Shown: positions 1 to 6,194 of the stretch, one piece after another | How the letters are laid out: each line of letters starts with the position of its first letter | How positions within the stretch are numbered: position 1 is the stretch's first letter | DNA from: Pollutimonas bauzanensis_A | Lineage (GTDB): Bacteria > Pseudomonadota > Gammaproteobacteria > Burkholderiales > Burkholderiaceae_B | DNA length: 16,652 nucleotides | NCBI RefSeq assembly: GCF_040393045.1 | Contig: NZ_JBEBUX010000095.1 | Coordinates: 1 to 16,652 of the forward strand | Reading direction: 5' to 3' | Position numbers and translations under genes: made by a program | The notes under the pieces: model-generated | Told to the model about the DNA's origin: nothing | Database searches by the model: none | Seen by the model: only the letters and a program-made list of their open reading frames with translations

Positions 1-59
1 ATACGGAACGCGCCCGCCTTGGCGAGGTCGTCAAGGCGGCCGGCATGAAAGAGGAATAA
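1..59 (+). CDS. Bug/TctC-family tripartite tricarboxylate transporter binding protein, C-terminal end only
   Basis: Only the last 18 codons are inside the window. They are read in the frame that starts at base 3 and end at TAA 57-59. The peptide TERARLGEVVKAAGMKEE is typical of the C-terminus of Bug (TctC-like) periplasmic binding proteins, which usually end in a helix followed by a V-x-x-A-G-x-K tail. The complete gene facing it on the other strand ends in a related way (ILKAEGMSVS). Proteins of this family bind small carboxylates or aromatic acids in the periplasm and deliver them to TctAB-type membrane partners, or act as sensors. The assignment rests on a short tail plus the neighbouring homologue, so the family is likely but the ligand cannot be judged. 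Confidence 0.6.
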   Translation, partial: TERARLGEVVKAAGMKEE

Positions 60-85
60 AGGACTCGCAGCACTCAGCCGCAAGC

Positions 86-140
86 GCGGTATTACTGCCT
101 AGGCCTGTAATACCGCGGCTACGTCAGTACTTAGCTGACG
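86..140. terminator. Hairpins between two convergent Bug genes, possible bidirectional terminator
   Basis: A perfect 10-bp inverted repeat (GCGGTATTAC at 86-95 with GTAATACCGC at 107-116) encloses an 11-nt loop that contains a palindromic AGGCCT. A second dyad follows (CGTCAG 122-127, CTGACG 135-140) and spans the stop codon of the minus-strand gene. The position between two converging genes fits a shared terminator. Neither strand has a clear T-run right after the stem, so efficient intrinsic termination is uncertain. Confidence 0.5.
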
Positions 141-1111
141 CTCATCCCTTCAGCCTTAAGAATGGGTGTCCATTTTTCAATTTCAGACTTCACCCATTTA
201 TGTAGAGACTCCGGGGTTTGCCTTTCTTCACTGACGATTTCAGCACCTAGCGCTGCCATTCTCTCTGTGAAAGCAGGCGATTTAAGGGCGGTCTTCAGGG
301 CCTCATTGAACTTGGCGAGGGCTTCGGGCGGCGTGCCCTTGGGAGCGTAGATTCCGTGCCATACCTTAACTTCAAAGCCTTTCAGGCCTTGTTCATCAAG
401 CGTCGGCGCATCCGGCAGCTTCTGTATGCGATTCTGCGTAGTCACGCCATAGAACTTGACGCTTTTTGCGGCGATGTGCGGAATGGTTTGCGTGGTTTGA
501 TCGCACAAGACATCAACCTGATTGCCCAGCAGCGCAGACATGGCAGGTGCTGTCCCCTGATAAGGGATAGTCGTAAATTTGACGCCTAAAGCTTGTTGCA
601 ACAAGGATCCGCAAAGCTGGGAAACGGCGCCCGGACCAGCATTAGCCAGATTGATCTTGTCGCCATTCTTTTTTGCGTAGTCAATGAATTCCTGCATGGT
701 GTTGGGCGGGAAATTCTTGCTGGCCAGCACTGTCATGGGAACATCGACGACCTCGCCAATGTACTCAAAACTTTGCAGAGGATCGTACTTAAGATTGGGA
801 TACAAGGCAGTAGCAGTAGCCATGCCATTGTGGTGAATAAAATAGGTATATCCGTCGGGTTTGGACGTGGCCACGTGATTGGCTGCCACCGTGCCGCCGG
901 CACCCAGCTTGTTTTCGATGACAACAGGCTGGCCCAATATTTTGCCCATTTCCACCCCAAGGGTACGGGCAACCACGTCTGTGGGCCCACCTGCGGCAAA
1001 GGGCACAACCAAGGATATTGCCCGGGTCGGGTAATCGGCGGCATGGCTTGCACCAGCGAACGCCATGGAAAGAGCTGAAAGTGTAAAGGCCAAGGATTTC
1101 GATAAAGTCAT
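131..1111 (-). CDS. Bug-family (TctC-like) tripartite tricarboxylate transporter substrate-binding protein
   Basis: The 326-residue protein has the normal length for Bug periplasmic binding proteins. Residues 1-24 form a Sec signal peptide (K5, a hydrophobic core from about residue 7, cleavage likely after SHA24, giving ADYPTR). The mature start YPTRAISLVVPFAAGGPTD, then DVVAR and GQPVVIENKLGAGG (60-73), are hallmark motifs of the family, where the first loops close over a carboxylate ligand. The protein should act in the periplasm and capture a mono- or dicarboxylate for a TctAB-type importer. No tctA or tctB gene is present here, which is common because Alcaligenaceae carry many orphan Bug genes. 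The ATG at 1109-1111 follows only a weak purine stretch (AGAGA), and the signal peptide supports this start. The ligand cannot be predicted. Confidence 0.93.
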   Translation of the reverse strand: MTLSKSLAFTLSALSMAFAGASHAADYPTRAISLVVPFAAGGPTDVVARTLGVEMGKILGQPVVIENKLGAGGTVAANHVATSKPDGYTYFIHHNGMATATALYPNLKYDPLQSFEYIGEVVDVPMTVLASKNFPPNTMQEFIDYAKKNGDKINLANAGPGAVSQLCGSLLQQALGVKFTTIPYQGTAPAMSALLGNQVDVLCDQTTQTIPHIAAKSVKFYGVTTQNRIQKLPDAPTLDEQGLKGFEVKVWHGIYAPKGTPPEALAKFNEALKTALKSPAFTERMAALGAEIVSEERQTPESLHKWVKSEIEKWTPILKAEGMSVS

Positions 1112-1318
1112 AAGGTCTCTGTCGCTGATGTCGTTTTCTAGGGCTTGCTACGTTTGCATATATGAGACTGCGTACTGCAGCAATATGACAGCATTTGATA
1201 GCAATGCCGATCATTGTTCATGTCTTGGCGAATTACAGCAATTCAGCTTTTCCAAAGAGCGTCTTATTAAAAGTGAAACTGCGACGTCCTAACCACTAAG
1301 CAATTATGCAATACAGGT
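1112..1318. other. Intergenic region upstream of the Bug gene (207 bp), AT-rich
   Basis: This stretch carries no convincing gene. Reading towards the Bug gene on the minus strand, a weak promoter-like pair is visible: TTGCTG (complement of 1178-1183) and TATATG (complement of 1157-1162), only 15 nt apart. That spacing is short for sigma70. No terminator with a T-run is visible after the small membrane gene, so read-through from upstream is possible. Confidence 0.3.
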
Positions 1319-1651
1319 CTATTGACTCGCCACGGCCCACACAGCCACGCCCACCGCCCCTGCGGCAATAACCACCGAGGCTATGGCAAGCCGTCGGAGA
1401 AATACTATTTCCTTCTGCAGCCTGATTGCTGCCGCATCAAGGCCTTCGATTGTTTCTTTGAGCTGCAACGCCAATCCCTTGACGGACTCCGCATTCTGGG
1501 TCACTGCCGACTGAAGTTCGCGAATTTGCTTGGGAATAACCTCATCCGCCTTGCCTTCAGCAGACTTCGCCGTGAACATGGGCAAGGTTGCCGTAACGAT
1601 TTGCGTTATGTAGGGAAGCGCCACTTTTAGCACCGGAAGAAAAGCCGCCAT
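1319..1651 (-). CDS. Small membrane/coiled-coil protein of unknown function
   Basis: I do not recognise the family with certainty. The 110-residue product begins with a hydrophobic stretch (residues 2-27, with a proline-containing LPYITQIVTATLPMF segment). A charged, heptad-like helical region follows (about 35-88: ELQSAVTQNAESVKGLALQLKE and the helix after it). The end is a clear transmembrane helix (about 87-107, alanine/valine/isoleucine-rich), with RR just before it. This is the layout of a small tail-anchored or double-anchored membrane protein that oligomerises through a coiled coil. The ATG at 1649-1651 has an AGGA Shine-Dalgarno sequence about 7 nt upstream. The gene lies 71 bp behind the GFA-type gene on the same strand and may share its transcript. 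A possible own promoter is listed separately. Confidence 0.72.
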   Translation of the reverse strand: MAAFLPVLKVALPYITQIVTATLPMFTAKSAEGKADEVIPKQIRELQSAVTQNAESVKGLALQLKETIEGLDAAAIRLQKEIVFLRRLAIASVVIAAGAVGVAVWAVASQ

Positions 1652-1706
1652 GAAAATTCCTGTATGGGGTGATCGTTAGAGCCAGTCTATCACCAGGATG
1701 ATGGCC

Positions 1707-1737
1707 ATAAAACCCCAGGAGCCTAGGTCGACGTCAA
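1707..1737 (-). promoter_or_regulatory. Possible sigma70-like promoter for the small membrane protein gene
   Basis: On the minus strand, TTGACG (complement of 1732-1737, five of six consensus bases) is followed after 19 nt by TTTTAT (complement of 1707-1712, four of six). The -35 element overlaps the 3' end of the GFA-type gene. The spacer is longer than ideal and I cannot test activity, so this is weak evidence. Confidence 0.3.
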
Positions 1738-2217
1738 CCCCAACCGCTCGTGCCATTCGGCAATGGATTCTTCGGGATAGACGTCGAAGAACTTGTCGCG
1801 AGGGCCTGCCTCGACCTCGACCCACGCTGCTTTCGACCCCAGCATCAAGTGCGTGCGCTCGGGCGGGACGGGCAACGGCGTATCGATGGCTGAAGCAAAT
1901 GGGTGGATAAGCTCGGGCCACTCGGGGCTAAACAGCCATAAAGCGCTTCCGCAGCGCTTGCAAAAATGACGCTCTGCCGTACTGGCGTGGGTGGTTTTCT
2001 GGTCTGGGTCTTGCAACCTGGCGTGGTACACCGACACGCTGGCGCTGCCCTTGACCTTCATCGTTTCAGCATCGCCTGCCAGGTTAATGGCATAACCGCC
2101 TCCGCCCTGCGTTTTACGGCAAATGGAACAATAACAACGTTGGTAGGGATAAGGCGCGGTGCTTGAAACCGAAAACGTCACGGCGCCGCAATGGCACGAA
2201 CCTTCTAGTTGCATCAT
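1723..2217 (-). CDS. GFA-family (CENP-V/GFA domain) zinc-binding protein
   Basis: The 164-residue protein shows the cysteine pattern of the GFA/CENP-V fold: GSCHCGAV (C8, C10), CYCSICRK (C28, C30, C33) and HFCKRCGS (C86, C89). These cysteines are expected to hold structural and catalytic zinc, as in Gfa, the glutathione-dependent formaldehyde-activating protein. Most bacterial members are labelled glutathione-dependent aldehyde-activating enzymes without direct proof, so the substrate here is unknown. The protein has no signal peptide and should be cytoplasmic. Two ATG codons are adjacent. The Shine-Dalgarno sequence AAGGAG lies 4 nt before the first and 7 nt before the second, so the start may be the second ATG (2214) with one residue fewer. 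The gene diverges from the CoA-enzyme gene across 128 bp. Confidence 0.88.
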   Translation of the reverse strand: MMQLEGSCHCGAVTFSVSSTAPYPYQRCYCSICRKTQGGGGYAINLAGDAETMKVKGSASVSVYHARLQDPDQKTTHASTAERHFCKRCGSALWLFSPEWPELIHPFASAIDTPLPVPPERTHLMLGSKAAWVEVEAGPRDKFFDVYPEESIAEWHERLGLTST

Positions 2218-2254
2218 GAGTCTCCTTTAATATCCAGCGTACGGTACACGACGA

Positions 2255-2287
2255 TGCCTCTTGTGTTGCTCACGTCTTTGAGGCAAC
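2255..2287. promoter_or_regulatory. Overlapping dyads in a divergent intergenic region, possible operator
   Basis: Two overlapping inverted repeats sit midway between the divergent GFA-type and CoA-enzyme genes. TGCCTC (2255-2260) pairs with GAGGCA (2280-2285), and GTTGCTCA (2265-2272) pairs with TGAGGCAAC (2279-2287) with one bulged base. Such dyads in divergent promoters often bind a repressor or activator, but no regulator gene lies next to them in this window. The operator role is an inference. Confidence 0.3.
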
Positions 2288-2333
2288 CTCGGTCTGAAAT
2301 AACCATCAAGCAACTGTACTACTGACACGAACC

Positions 2334-2341
2334 GGAGGTGA
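2334..2341 (+). promoter_or_regulatory. Very strong Shine-Dalgarno site that fixes a TTG start
   Basis: GGAGGTGA matches the anti-Shine-Dalgarno tail of 16S rRNA over all eight bases. It ends so that GGAGG lies 7 nt before the TTG at 2346. This ideal site is the main reason for choosing TTG over downstream ATG codons, the first of which would cut into the conserved N-terminus. Confidence 0.85.
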
Positions 2342-2345
2342 CATT

Positions 2346-3500
2346 TTGACAGCAGGCCCCTTAGCAGGCGTAAAAGTGATTGAGTTTGCGGGTATCGGCC
2401 CCGCCCCCATGTGCGCGATGCTGCTGGCCGACCTGGGCGCCACGGTATTGCGGCTGGATAAGGCAGGCCCACCAACCGCAGGGATGAAGCGTCCGCTTAA
2501 GTACAACTTGGTATTAAGAAATCGTCACAGCATTACGGTGGATCTGAAATCCGCGGAAGGCATCGCTTTTGCCATGGAACTTGCCAAGGATGCCGACGCC
2601 ATTATCGAAGGCTTTCGCCCTGGAACGATGGAAAAGCTGGGGCTAGGACCCGAAGCCTTTGCCAAAATCAATCCCGGGCTGGTTTACGGACGCATGACTG
2701 GCTGGGGGCAGGATGGGCCCTATGCCAAGATGGCTGGCCACGACCTGAACTATATTGCCTTGACGGGCGCATTACATGCCATTGGCCGCAAAGGTCAGGC
2801 GCCCACACCCCCATTGAACCTGGTCGGCGACTATGGCGGCGGCTCGCTGTACCTGGCATTCGGACTGGTATCAGCCATCTTGTCGGCCCGAACCACCGGC
2901 CTGGGTCAAGTCGTGGACGCTGCGATGGTAGACGGCGCTGCGTCCCTGATGACATCATTTTTCGGGCTGCATGCTGGATCATTGCATTCGACCGAACGCG
3001 GTACGAACATCCTGGATTCCGGCGCGCCTTACTATGACACTTATGAATGCGCCGATGGCAAATATCTGGCGGTCGCCCCCATAGAAGAAAAATTCCGCGC
3101 CATATTCTTCAAGCGCTTGGGCTTGGATGCCGCTGAATTCGACAATGGCCAGGCAGGGCAAGAGAAGATGCGAGCCAGCATCGCAAGCGCGCTCAAGACT
3201 CGACCGCAAGCTGAATGGGTCGCGCATTTCGATGGCACCGACGCCTGCGTCGCCCCGGTGCTTTCCATGGAAGAGGCCCCCCGCCATGCCCACAACATGG
3301 CGCGCAAGACTTTTATCGACGTAGACGGCATCGTTCAGCCTGCGCCGGCGCCGCGATTCAGCGTAACGCCTGCGGCAACGCCCACGCCGCCTAAGCCCGC
3401 CGACCACGACGTGCCTGCCGCACTGTCCAACTGGGGCATGAGCGGCGAACAAATCGAAAAGTGGCTCTCGCATACACAAACAGGGCAAAATAAACCGTAA
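2346..3500 (+). CDS. CoA-transferase family III protein, alpha-methylacyl-CoA racemase type
   Basis: The 384-residue product belongs to the CaiB/BaiF family and matches the racemase branch (AMACR, Mcr) best. The N-terminus PLAGVKVIEFAGIGPAPMCAMLLADLGATV is characteristic of that branch. The segment AGHDLNYIALTGALHAIGR puts a histidine at 132, and NLVGDYGGG puts an aspartate at 162. These have the 30-residue spacing of the His/Asp acid-base pair in mycobacterial Mcr, and E247 in PIEEKF also lines up with a residue conserved there. The predicted reaction is epimerisation of 2-methylacyl-CoA thioesters in the cytoplasm, as in catabolism of branched or isoprenoid acids. A CoA transferase acting on another acid remains possible, but the His-Asp pair argues for racemisation. 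The TTG start is supported by the preceding Shine-Dalgarno site. The nitroreductase gene follows after 62 bp on the same strand. Confidence 0.86.
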   Translation: MTAGPLAGVKVIEFAGIGPAPMCAMLLADLGATVLRLDKAGPPTAGMKRPLKYNLVLRNRHSITVDLKSAEGIAFAMELAKDADAIIEGFRPGTMEKLGLGPEAFAKINPGLVYGRMTGWGQDGPYAKMAGHDLNYIALTGALHAIGRKGQAPTPPLNLVGDYGGGSLYLAFGLVSAILSARTTGLGQVVDAAMVDGAASLMTSFFGLHAGSLHSTERGTNILDSGAPYYDTYECADGKYLAVAPIEEKFRAIFFKRLGLDAAEFDNGQAGQEKMRASIASALKTRPQAEWVAHFDGTDACVAPVLSMEEAPRHAHNMARKTFIDVDGIVQPAPAPRFSVTPAATPTPPKPADHDVPAALSNWGMSGEQIEKWLSHTQTGQNKP

Positions 3501-3562
3501 CTGCGACACCCTAAGCGATCTAGCAACCCCGGCAGCAACGCCATTAAGGAATAGAAACGACG

Positions 3563-4243
3563 ATGAATGAGAATAGCGAGCTTATTACCCAGGCCATAGA
3601 ATCCCGGCGCAGCGTGCGCGGATTTCTGCCTAAACCTATCGACAGGGCGCTACTGAGCCGTATATTGTCGACGGCGTCCTACGCGCCCAGCGGAAGCAAT
3701 ATCCAGCCATGGAAAGTGCATGTAGTCGAAGGCGACACGCGCGACACCCTGTCCAACGCATTAGTCCAGGCCCACTACGACAAAAAATCCGAAGCCCGCG
3801 AATACGAGTACTACCCTACAGAGTGGCGCAGCCCCTATATCGAACGGCGGCGCGAAACCGGTTGGGGCTTGTACGGCACGCTGGGCATCAAGAAAGGCGA
3901 CCAGGAATCCTCGTCAAAACAGCATGCGCGCAATTACGAGTTTTTCGATGCGCCGACCGTGCTCGTCTTCACCATCGACAACGATTTGGGCAAAGGCAGC
4001 TGGCTGGATTACGGCATGTTCCTGCAAAGCATCATGATTGCCGCGCGGGCGCACGGGCTCCATTCCTGCCCGCAGGCCGCCCTGGCCAACTTCCCGGCAA
4101 CGGTAAAACACCACCTGCAAATCGATGACAACGAAGTAGTCGTGTGCGGGATATCCATGGGCTACGAAGATCCGGAATGCCTGGCCAATACCTATCGCCC
4201 CCCTCGTATCGGCCTGGAACAATTCGTGGTGTTCCACGAATAG
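3563..4243 (+). CDS. Nitroreductase-family FMN oxidoreductase
   Basis: The 226-residue protein is a typical nitroreductase-fold flavoprotein. RRSVR (15-19) and PSGSNIQPW (42-50) are the FMN-phosphate and isoalloxazine-contacting motifs. The dimer-core helix DYGMFLQSIMIAARAHGLHSC (about 149-169) and the GISMGYEDPE motif near the C-terminus complete the family signature. Relatives such as PnbA and NfnB reduce nitroaromatics, quinones or enoates with NAD(P)H, but the natural substrate here is unknown. The protein is cytoplasmic, with no signal peptide. The ATG at 3563 has AAGGA about 12 nt upstream, a little far. The gene probably shares a transcript with the racemase-type gene 62 bp upstream, which could mean the two act on the same compound class. 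That link is an inference. Confidence 0.92.
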   Translation: MNENSELITQAIESRRSVRGFLPKPIDRALLSRILSTASYAPSGSNIQPWKVHVVEGDTRDTLSNALVQAHYDKKSEAREYEYYPTEWRSPYIERRRETGWGLYGTLGIKKGDQESSSKQHARNYEFFDAPTVLVFTIDNDLGKGSWLDYGMFLQSIMIAARAHGLHSCPQAALANFPATVKHHLQIDDNEVVVCGISMGYEDPECLANTYRPPRIGLEQFVVFHE

Positions 4244-4273
4244 CTCCTATGCATTAGCCGGCCCGCATAGGGG
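4244..4273. terminator. Hairpin between convergent nitroreductase and thpR genes
   Basis: A 9-bp stem (4244-4252 with 4265-4273, one T-G pair) around a 12-nt loop fills most of the 42 bp between two converging genes. It begins directly after the nitroreductase stop codon. It lacks a T-run, so it may be a weak terminator or an mRNA 3'-end stabiliser. Confidence 0.42.
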
Positions 4274-4285
4274 CCGCACAGTGTG

Positions 4286-4870
4286 TCAATGCAAAGGCAA
4301 GCTGGCCAATACCTGATAAGCCGAGCCTTGATCGGTGGGTGTCGAGGCCACCAGCAGACATCGCTGCGGGGTCCATGCAAGAGGCGCCCTTTGCAAGGCA
4401 TCGAGTTCGCGCGGCCCAGCCTTGCGCAATAACGACACATGTGGGCGGAATCCGGAAGCCGGCCGCTGCCACCCCCGCGATTCCAAATGCCCCCAAAGCG
4501 TGTCGTAGGCGTCAGCGAGCCATGGCAGGGGGTCTTCTTCAGCATCCAAGGGGCCAGCCCACACCACGCGAGGCCCGGAAAATCGGCCAAACCGCCTGAG
4601 CACTAGCGTGCCTGTCGGGATGGCCCAGTCCGCAGCGGCCTGAGCCAACTGTTTTGCCTGATCTGCCGAGGTGCTGCCCAGGAACGCCAGCGTCAGGTGC
4701 AGTGTTTCGGTCCGCATGATACGGCCGCCGCACAGAGCGTGCGCATCAAACGCCCATTCGCTGATTTGGCTTGCGGACTCCGCTGATGGCCACAATGCGA
4801 AAAACAGTCGTAAGGCCTTGCGGCCTTCGTAGAATTCGGCAGGCGCGGGAACATCAAGACTGGCGTTCAT
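4286..4870 (-). CDS. thpR: RNA 2',3'-cyclic phosphodiesterase (2'-5' RNA ligase family)
   Basis: The 194-residue protein has the normal length and layout of the ThpR/LigT 2H phosphoesterases. The strand LRLFFALWP (20-28) is the usual family start. The first catalytic motif is H58-L-T-L in LHLTLAFLG. The second is H144-V-S-L in FRPHVSLLRK, where serine replaces the usual threonine. The two histidines hydrolyse 2',3'-cyclic phosphates at RNA ends to 2'-phosphates and can join 2'-5' RNA ends in vitro. The protein should be cytoplasmic. The ATG lies only 3 bp after the stop of the ene-reductase gene and has no strong Shine-Dalgarno sequence, so translation is probably coupled to that gene. About 15 extra N-terminal residues come before the conserved core. 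A later internal start is not supported because no ATG or clear ribosome site follows. Confidence 0.9.
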   Translation of the reverse strand: MNASLDVPAPAEFYEGRKALRLFFALWPSAESASQISEWAFDAHALCGGRIMRTETLHLTLAFLGSTSADQAKQLAQAAADWAIPTGTLVLRRFGRFSGPRVVWAGPLDAEEDPLPWLADAYDTLWGHLESRGWQRPASGFRPHVSLLRKAGPRELDALQRAPLAWTPQRCLLVASTPTDQGSAYQVLASLPLH

Positions 4871-4873
4871 CGT

Positions 4874-5992
4874 TTACCGCATGCCAAACGTCGTATCGCC
4901 AAATACCCGATTCTTGCCCGAGGGCAACGAACGCCAATACTGCGGCGGGCCGTCCACTTGCCGATCAAGCTCGGCCGCAGCGTGCCACGCCCAACGCGGG
5001 TCATAAAGCGCGGCGCGCCCCAGCGCAATCATGTCCGCCTGTCCTTGCTCCACGATTTGCTGGGCCTGCTGCGCCGTAGTGATCAGGCCCACGGCCATTG
5101 TGGGTAAGCCAACATCACGCTTGAGCATATCGGCCAGGTGCACCTGATACCCTGGCCCGACAGGAATTTGCTGCTTGGGCGAGACGCCGCCGCTGGAGAC
5201 GTCGATCCAGTCGGCACCCAGCGCCTTGAGCTTATGTCCGAAAGCAACCGTCTGCTCGGGCGTCCAACTGGGCCCGCCATCGACCCAATCAGTCGCCGAT
5301 ACCCGCACGCCCAGGGGCATGCCCTCCGGTAAAACAGCACGTACCGCCCGGAAAACAGCCAGCGGAAAGCGCATACGGTTCTCTTGGCTGCCGCCGTAGT
5401 CGTCGGTGCGCTGGTTAGCAATGGGTGACAGAAACTGATGCAGCAAATAACCATGCGCGGCGTGCAGCTCTATCGCATCGAAACCCAGTCGTACGGCGCG
5501 CTGAGCGGCGTCGACAAACTCCTCTTTGATACGTAACAAGGTATCGGCCGTCATGGCTTGCGGCGCAGGTTCGTTATCTTTATGCGGGATTGCTGACGGG
5601 GCCACTGGCTTCCAGCCGCCATTTTCCAAGGTAATCAGTTGGCCGCCATCCCAGGGCGCAGCACTGGATGCCTTACGGCCGGCGTGCCCTAGCTGAATCG
5701 CCAGTTTGGTCGACGAGGTAGCCTTCACGGTCTTGACGACTTTCGCCAAAGCCGCTTCGTTGTCATCATTCCACAGCCCCAGGCAACCGGGCGTGATCCT
5801 GCCCTCGGGGGACACAGCCGTGGCCTCGACACACAATAATCCGGCTCCGCCCAAGGCCAGGCTGGACAGATGCGCCTTATGCCAGTCTGTGGCGTTGCCG
5901 TCGACCGCGGAATATTGGCACATGGGGGAAATAACAATGCGATTTGCGAGCGTCAGGCCACGCAGCTTGATAGGGTCGAAAAGGTCAGGCAT
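4874..5992 (-). CDS. NADH:flavin oxidoreductase, Old Yellow Enzyme family (YqjM/NamA/XenA-like)
   Basis: The 372-residue protein is a TIM-barrel ene-reductase of the thermophilic-like OYE class. It starts with LFDPIKLRGLTLANRIVISPMCQYSA, where C25 and Y27 match the FMN-tuning cysteine and the tyrosine of YqjM and XenA. GHAGRKAS (102-109), ELHAAHGYLLHQFLSP with H177 and H180 (substrate anion-binding pair), and ALGRAALYDPRWAW (phosphate-binding Arg326) complete the signature. It should use NAD(P)H to reduce activated C=C bonds of enals, enones, nitroesters or similar electrophiles in the cytoplasm. The ATG at 5990-5992 has AAGGAG 5 nt upstream. It is the first gene of a two-gene unit with thpR and diverges from the M20 deacetylase gene. 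Its physiological substrate is unknown, as for most family members. Confidence 0.93.
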   Translation of the reverse strand: MPDLFDPIKLRGLTLANRIVISPMCQYSAVDGNATDWHKAHLSSLALGGAGLLCVEATAVSPEGRITPGCLGLWNDDNEAALAKVVKTVKATSSTKLAIQLGHAGRKASSAAPWDGGQLITLENGGWKPVAPSAIPHKDNEPAPQAMTADTLLRIKEEFVDAAQRAVRLGFDAIELHAAHGYLLHQFLSPIANQRTDDYGGSQENRMRFPLAVFRAVRAVLPEGMPLGVRVSATDWVDGGPSWTPEQTVAFGHKLKALGADWIDVSSGGVSPKQQIPVGPGYQVHLADMLKRDVGLPTMAVGLITTAQQAQQIVEQGQADMIALGRAALYDPRWAWHAAAELDRQVDGPPQYWRSLPSGKNRVFGDTTFGMR

Positions 5993-6058
5993 CGGTTCTC
6001 CTTATATCAGCGCATTACTTGCTCGCGCCATAGCGGATCGGAAATTGAATGAGGCAGC

Positions 6059-6079
6059 TTAGCACTGAAAGTGCGCTAA
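6059..6079. promoter_or_regulatory. Imperfect palindrome between divergent genes, possible operator
   Basis: TTAGCAC, a TGAAA centre and GTGCGCTAA form a dyad whose arms match except for a 2-nt bulge. It lies about 30 bp upstream of the predicted -35 element of the deacetylase operon and about 70 bp upstream of the ene-reductase start. Its symmetry and place suit a regulator site, but no regulator gene is nearby. Confidence 0.3.
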
Positions 6080-6106
6080 CCCCGGGCATACCCCAAGGCA
6101 GAATCA

Positions 6107-6136
6107 TTGACCTGCATAGTACCGCTTCGCTAAGAT
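6107..6136 (+). promoter_or_regulatory. Sigma70-like promoter of the deacetylase/ABC operon
   Basis: TTGACC (6107-6112, five of six consensus bases) is followed after 18 nt by TAAGAT (6131-6136, four of six). The predicted transcription start, near 6143, leaves a leader of about 50 nt before the GTG at 6195. This is the best-looking promoter in the window. Confidence 0.6.
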
Positions 6137-6181
6137 CAGCAGCTACGCGGTCCTATCGATACCTTGTCCGCAGCAATCACC

Positions 6182-6185
6182 GGAG
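6182..6185 (+). promoter_or_regulatory. Shine-Dalgarno site for a GTG start
   Basis: GGAG lies 9 nt before the GTG at 6195. It supports that start over later in-frame codons, because the conserved M20 N-terminus begins within a few residues. Confidence 0.65.
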
Positions 6186-6194
6186 ATACACGCA

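Noticed and set aside
1322..1630. 102-residue plus-strand frame opposite the small membrane protein gene
   Set aside because: The minus-strand frame has a ribosome site, helices and a transmembrane end. The plus-strand translation is histidine/arginine/cysteine-rich without structure.
2979..3509. 176-residue antisense frame opposite the CoA enzyme gene
   Set aside because: It is the shadow of a well-supported gene with intact family motifs, and its translation is arginine- and glycine-rich with no domain.
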